Source: Gordionus sp. m RMFG-2023 (taxonomy: Eukaryota; Nematomorpha; Gordioida; Chordodea; Parachordodidae). From it: DNA of 64,000 nt. The stretch spans positions 30,233,561 to 30,297,560 of the forward strand of contig NC_088775.1 in assembly GCF_954871325.1 (NCBI RefSeq). The letters run 5' to 3'. The notes beneath the pieces were generated by a model. The model searched no databases and was not told the DNA's origin. It saw only the letters and a program-made list of their open reading frames with translations. A program made the position numbers and the translations under genes. Positions 55,811-64,000 of this stretch are shown here, one piece after another. Position 1 is the first letter of the stretch. Every line of letters begins with the position of its first letter.

Positions 55811-57679
55811 ATTATGATATTTTTAAATCCAATAATCGATATGATTATCGTTGATTTTCTGAAAAATGTCAATTAAAGAAAAGATATCTGTCAATTTATA
55901 AATATTATACACTATATTTATTTTTTTAAATTTTTAGAAAATTCATTTACATAATGGGATTTAGATTTTCACAGTATCAATTTTAAATTATCAATATATA
56001 TTTTTTTATAATAAGGACCTTTTGAATAAAGAATCCCTTTTATGATAAGATAATCCTACTCAATTAACAATATAAAGAAACATTTTTGGATTTTAAAAAG
56101 GTAATTTTTTAAGCATATAATTGCATTTTCCTTAATTTGATGATAGATAAATAAATATAATAAAGAATGAAGCTATTTTTATTTAATCTTAATATGTATA
56201 CTTAATAAGTTATCTGGGTTTTGAACCATGGCAATTATTTTTGCTAATAATTTTTTAAATAATCATTTTCAATGGGGTAAATATTACCACATTTTTGTGA
56301 GGCAATCAGGTTGGACCCATAATTGATTTCTATTTATGATAAATGATTCTTTGAGGTAAGTGTAAATTATATACAAAATTATAAGTGAGAGGTGAAAACC
56401 ATTGTGTGATAAAAAATTTGTTAAAAGAATTGATAAATTTTTTATTTCATTATTAGATAAATTTTATATAACATCAAATTTTCCATAATATATTTGGCCT
56501 TTTTTCTAAATATTTATAGAAATCTTGGGAGAATGAACAGATAATCTATTCCTCTCATTTGATTATTGATTTAAGAAAAGATTTCAATTAAATGAATTGA
56601 CAAAGTGATTCCATATACTGAAATATTGTTTATTTTTGTTAACAATAAATTAAATTTTTGGATATGGCTTGGGAATAATCTTTGAAACCTATGATGTGGT
56701 TTGGGTTTGGATTTCCATTAAACATGAACTGGGCCTGAAAATTATTTTTACTTATGACCTAGGCTGGATGAAGAAATCAATGCCAGTGAAGGTCTCTAAT
56801 TTCAATGATTAAAATATATCATTTCTCAGACTTTATTTGAAGATAAATGAATGGGCAAATCACAAATATGCCTGTTTTCAATTATTTGCAAAATTTATTA
56901 GGATTGTTAATTTAAAGAAACTATGATTTCAAAGCATCATACATTTCTAAAAATTGTTGGACACTAAGAAATAAAGAAATCAATTGTGAAGTGTATAATG
57001 GAGGAAATATTGATCCATGATTGTTTTGGCATAAATAACAAAAAATATTATATTTTTTGTGACCATGCATTAAGCTTACATATAATATAATAGGAATCTT
57101 TTAAGAAAACATTATCAAAAATATAAGTTAATAGCTGATAGTCCATTATGAATGACTGGTAATCAGAATTTTCTTCTTTATTCAATGATGGGTGCATAAT
57201 AAATTTCCTTTATATGATGATGATTGAATCAGTAAATTTTTCATTATTTTTATAAAATATGTTAATAGAGTGTATATTTATGAATTTTAATTTAAAAACA
57301 ATAAGGGTCTAGAATATATTTTTTTGATTATAAATTACAAATACAAATGAATAAGAATTTATTTTAAAAGATTTTAATATATTTTTTAGATTAAAAATAT
57401 AATACAAATGAATAAAAATTTATTGTGCACATATATTAAAATATCTAAATATATATTTCTTTAATATATTTTGTAAAACCACTGGAAAATTTTAAAATTA
57501 CACCCTCATTTAAACAAATATAAATTTAATTTCTGAATCACACCTCATAAGATAGGAGAATTTTAAGATTCAGCCATCCACCGTCAAATAAAGGATAAAA
57601 TTATGATTCTCCATCATTCTTGATGGCCATCAGTGAGTAAAAAAATATTATCTAAATATTTATTTCATTTTTATTCTAG
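55811..57679. other. hAT element 5' region, no gene seen
   Basis: AT-rich leader between the left TIR repeats and the first recognised exon. Promoter and leader exons may lie here; none could be supported. Confidence 0.45.
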
Positions 57680-60600
57680 ATGCCAAGTAACAAAACAATA
57701 TATAAAGTCAAATGTGACTATATTAATTGTAAAACTTCTAAAATAAGAAGTGACAAAATAAATAACCATTATAAACATAAACATCCTCATGTCAAGTTAT
57801 CTGATATCAAATTTACAAAGATAGCTATCAAAAAGGATAATAATTGGGTATCCTTAAATAAAGATATTCCATTCAATATCACAAATGGGGTTGAAACCAA
57901 GTTACAAAAAAAATCAATAACATCTTACTTCCAAAAAGTAATTTTTTATATATATTATTTTAATTCATGACAATAAATATAAGTAAAAATAACCTTAAAT
58001 TTTGTGAATTAGTAGAAACCAATTCTTCATCTATAATTTGAGCATAATACTTTTAATTTTTATTAAAGATAAGATTTTTAATATATAGGTACATTTTTAT
58101 TATGCCCTTTATCAATTTTGAAGGAAATAAATTATAAGAATATTTAAATATTTCAACTTTTGTTAAAAAAAAATTTATATATTATAATTAAGAATAAAAT
58201 AAGTCATTTGCCTAAAATTTTCACTACTCTTTATTTAATAATTAGCACAAATCTTTTATTGAAGATTCCCAAATTATATTATCTCATACAATGCCCAGTT
58301 CCAGTGATCTGCTGATTTTGAATAATGAGGTACTTAATTTAAATAAGATTTGTTTTATAATTTTGAAGGGAATAAATGAGGATATTCAGATATTTTCATG
58401 AACAAATTTTAATTAATCTTTATTTAATAATTAGCTCAAATCTTTTACTGAAGATTCCCAAATTATATTATCTCATACAATGCCCAGTTCCAGTGATCTG
58501 GTGATTTTGAATGATGAGGTACTTAATTTAAATAAGATTTGTTTGATAATTCTGAAGTGAATAAATTATGAAATATTTTCCACTTTTCTATATCTTAATT
58601 AAGAATAAAATTTTTATTAAAATTAAGATTTTCATAAGTAAACAAATTTTAACCACTCTTTATTTAATAATTAGCATGAATCTTTTATTGAAGATTCCCA
58701 AATTATATTATCTTCTCATACAATGCCCAGTTCCAGTGATCTGCTGATTTTGAATAATGAGGTACTTAATTTAAATAAGATTTCTTTTATAATTTTGAAG
58801 GGAATAAATGAGGATATTCAGATATTTTCATGAATAAACAAATTTTAATTATTCTTTATTTAATAAGTAGCACAAATCTTTTACTGAAGATTCCCAAATT
58901 ATATTATCTCATACAATGCCCAGTTCCAGTGATCTGGTGATTTTGAATGATGAGGTACTTAATTTAAATAAGATTTGTTTGATAATTCTGAAGTGAATAA
59001 ATTATGAAATATTTTCCACTTTTCTATATCTTAATTAAGAATAAAATTTTTATTAAAATTAAGATTTTCATAAGTAAACAAATTTTAACCACTCTTTATT
59101 TAATAATTAGCATGAATCTTTTATTGAAGATTCCCAAATTATATTATCTTCTCATACAATGCCCAGTTCCAGTGATCTGCTGATTTTGAATAATGAGGTA
59201 CTTAATTTAAATAAGATTTCTTTTATAATTTTGAAGGGAATAAATGAGGATATTCAGATATTTTCATGAATAAACAAATTTTAATTATTCTTTATTTAAT
59301 AATTAGCACAAATCTTTTACTGAAGATTCCCAAATTATATTATCTTCTCATACAATGCCCAGTTCCAGTGATCTGCTGATTTTGAATGATGAGGTATTTA
59401 ATTTAAATAAAACTATACACTCTTTAATAATAATTAGCAAACACACAAAGTTATTGAAAATTCCCCAATTATATCTTTTTTTCATCCAATTATCAATCCC
59501 AATGCAAGCCAAAATATTTCAAACATTAAAGGCCCAAATATTATTCAATTATATAAAAAAAAGGAGCCTAATGACCCTTTTCATTTCATATTCTTTAGAA
59601 TGACAAATATCTTGATTAATTTCATAATTTCCATAGGCCCATGTCAGCCATGTTCAAATATATTTCAATATCCTGTTACTCACAAAAGGTTTTTAAAAAA
59701 TTTAATTTTTATTAATTTTTACGCATCCATTATTTCTACTTTTAAATAGGAGCATGAATATATCCTATTATAAAAAGGTTAATATTGATGGTTCCCTCAA
59801 ACCAAGAAATTGGTTATCCTATAGCACCACTTTAGACAAAGTCTTTTGTCTTTATTGTCTTATGTTTGGTGGCCCTAAATCCAATACTTTTTGGACTCAA
59901 CTTGGAGTAAATAATTGGAAAAATTTTAAGCGTGACTTAGAGAGACATGAGTCATCTTCTATTCATAAGGATTGTGAATACACCAACATGACTTGGCTTG
60001 CAAATAAGCGTATTCAAGATCATTTTCTATCAAATAGGCTTGATATAATAATGGAAAATCGTAATATAGTTCATAATATTATTGATGCCATTATATACCT
60101 TATAAAATGTAACATAGCCTTTTGGGGCACTAATTCGAATGAAGGTAATTTTATGTGCCTCATAAAATTAATGGCAAAAACGGTTCCAACTTTACGGGCA
60201 TACATTGATAACAACGAAAAATTGAGGAGAAAAAAATCAGATAAAATTTCAAGACCTTATATAAATTTATTGTCATATGGCCATGTGAAAAAAATTATTG
60301 AAGTCATTAAGATAAAAATAATAAAATGTATTATTCAAAAAATTAAAGAGAATTGTGCCTATAGCATCATATTAGATGGAACATATGATGTGTCTAAAAA
60401 AGAATGCATTGCTTTACTTGTAAGATATATAGAAGATGATCCGCATCCACATCCTGTAGAAAGGATCATCCATGTTTTTACAACATCAGAAACCACCGGG
60501 GAAAATATAAAGAAACATGTTTTTTCTAAGTTCAAAGATCTTGGTCTTCCTCTTGATTATATGGTTGGGCAAAGTATGGATGGTGCAGGGAATATGAGAG

Positions 60601-62127
60601 GAGTATACAAAGGAATGCAGGCTTTAATATTGAAAGAGGCTCCAAAAGCCATATATATTTGGTGCCATGCACATAGGCTCAATTTAGTAGTTGCTCATGT
60701 TTGTGGATGCAAAATAGAAATGAAAAAGGTAATGGGAATATTGGATGAGTTATATAATTTCATGAATGGGGTAAGACGTCAAGGAGTGTTTGTTAAATAT
60801 CAAATGACAAAGTCTAAAAAATCTCTTAAAAGAATAAAAAATACAACAAGGTAAATATAATATTTTTAATGTAACTTATCTTTTTTTAGAAATTGGTCAT
60901 CATCTTATAAAGCTGTAGAAATTTTTTTAGATGTTTATGAACATATTATAGCATCATTAAATGAATTAAAAGATTCTAATGACCCAAGCACCTCTTCTAT
61001 TGCCGATGGATTATTAACAAGAATTAAGGATGAAGATTTCATATTAAGTCTATTTATTTTGAAAGAAATATTGAAATGCACACATGAGGCTTGTATTGAA
61101 ATGCAGGCAGTTGGTAATGATTTGGCTATGGTAACTAAATTAATACAACACACAAAAAATAAATTACAAAGACTAAGAGGTTAAAATTAGTTACGATTTC
61201 TATAAATAATTTTAAAATGTAGCTAATGGGGATAATATTTTTTTAAAATTGCATTCCTTATCTAACAGTTATTTGAAAAAGAATAATGTTACAACGGAAT
61301 TGCATAATATAAAATCAATATTCAAATTTGATCAAACAGCATTCAATAATTATGTTAAACAAAAAAAAAACAAGTTGAATAAAAAAAGATTTAAAATTAT
61401 TATTTAGCATTATAGATATAAAAGGGAAATATTTTTCCCTGTGCTTGATACAATCATTAATGATTTAAATGAAAGATTTAATTATGATTGTTTAAATTTT
61501 TTATCTCAAATATCTCTTTTTACACCAGCTGGAATTATAGCCAATGATAGAATAGAAGGGTGGCAAATATCTCAAATTTGTCATACTTACCAATTAAATG
61601 CTCAAGATATTGCTCGTGAATATAATGATTTTCGATCTTTATATTTGGATTCACAAGCAATCATTTATTGCAAGGATCTTTTGAAAATAAAAAAGAATGA
61701 TGGGTTATATATTGATGAAAGTAATTTATTGATATTTTATTTAAAATTATATATAATTAAAGGTATTGTAAACGATGAAACCGAGGAAGATATCAATAAC
61801 GATAACATAATTAATACAAAAAAATGGATAAAATATTCATTTATACTACCATATCGTCTTTTAAATAAATTAAATTCTTATTCTAATTTATATTTATTAT
61901 ATAAATATTTATTGACTCTACCAACTACTTCTTGTTCAGCCGAAAGAGTGATGAGCAAAGTCAAAATAAATAAAACTAGAATGCGGAATAAAATTTCTGA
62001 CCCCTTTTTAGAAAATTTACTTCTAATATCCAGCGAAATTGATGTTTTTGAAAGATTTAAAATAGACGACATTATAACGCGATTTGCATCTACGTCTAAA
62101 AGATTAACTAAATTATTAATAAAATAA
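57680..62127 (+). CDS. hAT transposase (BED + TTF zinc fingers), multi-exon, open
   Basis: Exon model: 57680-57937, six optional cassettes (58246-59393), 59438-59688, 59750-60850, 60890-61179, 61223-61353, 61408-62127; phases agree at every GT-AG junction. Without cassettes the protein has about 916 residues; all six add 171. In order: a BED-like finger (KCDYINCKTSK...HYKHKH), then GPCQPCSN, the TTF-type finger (FCLYCLMFGG...ERHESSSIHKDC), the first catalytic aspartate in SIILDGTYDVSKKECIAL, the second in GQSMDGAGNMRGVYKGMQ, the CxxH block IWCHAHRLNLVV, an insertion domain, and the C-terminal dimerisation block TSCSAERVMSKVKI with the catalytic glutamate. It cuts and pastes the element in the nucleus. 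Introns of 39, 43, 44, 54 and 61 bp match the host gene's miniature introns. Exon boundaries, and which cassettes are used, are inferred. Confidence 0.85.
58246..59393 (+). repeat. Six tandem copies of one small transposase exon
   Basis: Exon copies: 58246-58329, 58435-58518, 58675-58761, 58871-58954, 59111-59197, 59307-59393 (84, 84, 87, 84, 87, 87 bp). Each follows a ...AG acceptor (five TTAG, one GTAG) and precedes GAG|GTAYTT, and all are open in the frame containing SQIILSHTMPSSSDL (87-bp copies have an extra serine). From copy 2 to copy 6 the array has a 436-bp period made of two unequal spacers (240 and 196 bp). Because each is phase 0 and a multiple of three, any number can be skipped or included without breaking the transposase frame. 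Confidence 0.85.
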
Positions 62128-62199
62128 GTTATATCTTTTTCACAGCTAATTATATACGCCTTTTTAATAATGTAAATTTAATTTAATAGTTTTTTATAT

Positions 62200-62600
62200 C
62201 ATTCTAGTCCGGTGCATAATATAATACTATATTCATTTTATTTAAATATTTTATAATAGTTATATTTACATAAATGTTTTTATAATTCCAGTGCAAAATA
62301 TATTATATTCATTTTATTTTAATATTTTATATAAAACTTATATTTACATAGATGTTTTTATAATTCCAGTGCAACTATATTCATTTTTTTCTCATATTTT
62401 ATATAAAAGTTATATTTACATAAAAAAATTTATATTTCCAGTGCAAAATATACTCTATTCATTTTATATTTTATATAATAGTTATATTTACATAAATGTT
62501 TTTATAATTCTTGTGCAAAATATACTATATTCTTTATTCTAATATTTTATATAAAAGTTATATTTACATAAAAATTTTTTTTATATAATAGTTATATCTA
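62200..62600. repeat. Tandem repeat of about 80 bp in the hAT 3' region
   Basis: About five degenerate units containing TTATAATTCCAGTGCAAAAT and ATAGTTATATTTACATAAAT. Directly downstream of the transposase stop codon. Confidence 0.8.
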
Positions 62601-62614
62601 TATGAATGTTTTTA

Positions 62615-62765
62615 ATTAATATAAAGGCATTAGTATTTATAGAATCAAGCTATACCTCTTTAAAATTACTCATTTTGTTTTTTTTACTTAATATAAAGGT
62701 ATTAGTAATTATAGAATCAAGCTATACCTCTTTAAAATTACTCATCTTATATTTTTTTACTAAAT
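62615..62765. repeat. Two-copy direct repeat in the hAT 3' region
   Basis: AATATAAAGGYATTAGTA and ATAGAATCAAGCTATACCTC recur once, about 77 bp apart. Confidence 0.8.
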
Positions 62766-63167
62766 TTTTGATATTTTTTTATAGTAATGTAAATATGTTA
62801 TCTCATTTAATACTATTATATTAATTTTTATGAAAATAAATTGATTATCAATCAAATTATGAAAAGATTGCACTACCTACTTAAATATAAGTTAATTGAA
62901 AACGGATAGTAACAATAGTTATCAGTTTGTAAATTTTTTTTTCCAAAGCAGGTCTGAATGTTTGTAAGGGTATAAATAGTGACTTAATATAAGATTTTCT
63001 TGATTAAGGCAAATATCGCGGCCGAAGGCCGCGAAATTTTTTTAGGGGGTAGGGGTAGATTTGGGATGGGGGTTGCCTCCATCAAATTTTCTGCCATGTA
63101 GACGCTGACCCTTATGAAAATCCTGGTTACGCCCGCCTATGAAACGTCTACACATTTAATCATTAGT

Positions 63168-63520
63168 GGCGTCGTTAGGGGGTGGGCATGTGCTCGAGCC
63201 CCTGAAGCAAAAAGTTTTTTTTTAATGACTCTTTAATATCCCCTTGAACTAAAAATAAATTGTTTTAATTGCTCCCTAAACAATTTATTTTATAATTCTA
63301 TTGAGTAATATATAGATTTAATTTTATTATTTAAAAATTAATAAGACTATATAAATTTCTATTAAATAAATACTATTTTAATTATTAGATTAGATTAATA
63401 CATATAAATTATATTTTCACTATGTCAGTTGCGATCAAATTCTGTGTTAAAAATATATTAATATCACTCACTAGCATTAACAGTTGAATCTTAATTGACT
63501 TTTATTATCTATATTATAAT
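63168..63520. mobile_element. Second CAGTGGCGTCGCTGG-type end
   Basis: TAGTGGCGTCGTTAGGGGGT followed by TGCTCGAGCCCCTGAAG matches 52738 and following. The remainder is AT-rich and its other end is not in the window. Confidence 0.45.
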
Positions 63521-63528
63521 TTTCTGAT

Positions 63529-63618
63529 GTCCTCACTACGTCATCGTGACGTCATGTCATCGCTACGTCATGTCATCTCTACGTCATGTCATCGCTAAAT
63601 CATGTCATCGGTACGTAT
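63529..63618. repeat. 16-bp tandem repeat with CRE-like cores
   Basis: Five units of TCATCGCTACGTCATG with point changes. The first contains TGACGTCA, the palindromic cAMP-response element core, probably by chance within a short satellite. Confidence 0.85.
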
Positions 63619-64000
63619 TTATTTTTATTTGTTGATTTTATTTATTTATTTTATACAAACAGATGAATGGAATTTGGAGAATTGATGGTGTACACATATT
63701 AAACATGGATTGAGAGATTTGAAAAATCGTATTTGAATTGATATAAACAATCCCTCAACTTTCTAAATATGAATGAAATAAATGATGTGAATAAAAAAAA
63801 ACAATTCACATTTCAATGTCTCTTCATTTCTCAAGATTCAGGCTTACTTTTTATTTCACTTAATCCCTTCTTTGTTTTTTAGATTACCTTATCAATTTTC
63901 ATCTCATATTATTAATTACACATTAATGAAATCTCTACAAGATACTCAACTTGTATATTTATTTTGAACATACTCACAATTTTTTTAAGTACTTACATTA
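63619..64000. other. Right window edge, no feature seen
   Basis: AT-rich on both strands with no open frame or repeat of note. Confidence 0.5.

Larger units (their letters stand above)
55650..63107 (+). mobile_element. Apparently intact hAT transposon, perfect 8-bp TSD
   Basis: Ends CAGTGTCTACATGGC and (reverse complement) CAGCGTCTACATGGC, with the perfect 8-bp duplication ACCCTTAT at 55642-55649 and 63108-63115. GGTAGG-rich repeats adjoin both TIRs (55670-55800; 63045-63075). The 7.46-kb element carries a multi-exon transposase gene with all catalytic blocks open. It is the only element in the window for which no inactivating change was found. Confidence 0.92.

Noticed and set aside
55540-55872. 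Minus-strand frame with YPPK repeats
   Set aside because: Translation of the GGGGGGTAGG tandem repeat next to the hAT TIR.
62291-62542. Plus-strand repetitive open frame after the transposase
   Set aside because: Translation of the 80-bp tandem repeat; only aromatic and isoleucine-rich low-complexity residues.
63529-63618. Cluster of cAMP-response elements
   Set aside because: Only one unit has the full TGACGTCA, and the 16-bp periodicity fits a satellite.

Overview
The window is AT-rich eukaryotic DNA, most likely from an animal. One host gene is recognisable: a homologue of the transcription-coupled repair ATPase ERCC6/CSB (SNF2 family) on the minus strand. I could place 13 exons between 52259 (start codon) and 9554. 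Every GT-AG junction keeps the reading frame, giving 3,028 coding bases (about 1,009 codons) over 42.7 kb. The last, C-terminal exon(s) were not found and may lie left of the window. The first three introns are 42, 39 and 52 bp; intron 4 is 19.5 kb and intron 5 is 8.3 kb, and both are filled with transposons. The taxon cannot be fixed from sequence alone. The animal-like CSB, the FLYWCH-MULE element and the ZMYM-type hAT elements suggest a metazoan; a cnidarian-like or parasitic lineage with tiny introns is only a guess.

Left flank (1-9.5 kb): a LINE reverse-transcriptase tail split by a hAT MITE, a second hAT MITE, a Tc1/mariner element, a piggyBac pseudogene, a Harbinger-like MITE and hAT debris. 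Gene body, right to left along transcription: exons 1-4 (52.3-51.1 kb); intron 4 with a nested stack (hAT at 32.2-45.3 kb, containing Harbinger at 33.0-44.2 kb, containing a MULE at 33.4-41.6 kb, with further hAT and piggyBac MITEs) and a second stack (hAT at 45.9-50.5 kb containing Harbinger at 46.1-49.0 kb); exon 5; intron 5 with a decayed Ty3/gypsy copy (25.3-28.7 kb) and a hAT element (29.3-30.8 kb); exons 6 and 7; intron 7 with a three-level hAT nest (19.3-21.3 kb); exons 8-10; intron 10 with a second Ty3/gypsy copy (13.6-17.7 kb); exons 11 and 12; intron 12 with a hAT MITE; exon 13.

Right flank (52.4-64 kb): a long inverted-repeat element starts about 120 bp upstream of the CSB start codon. 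Beyond it lies a hAT element at 55650-63107 with a perfect 8-bp target duplication and an apparently intact multi-exon transposase gene. That gene holds six tandem copies of one small phase-0 exon, all open and all flanked by AG and GT. Apart from this one, the transposon genes in the window are broken by stops, frameshifts or later insertions.

No rRNA, tRNA or CRISPR feature was recognised. All exon models are from reading the sequence by eye, without transcript data or database searches.
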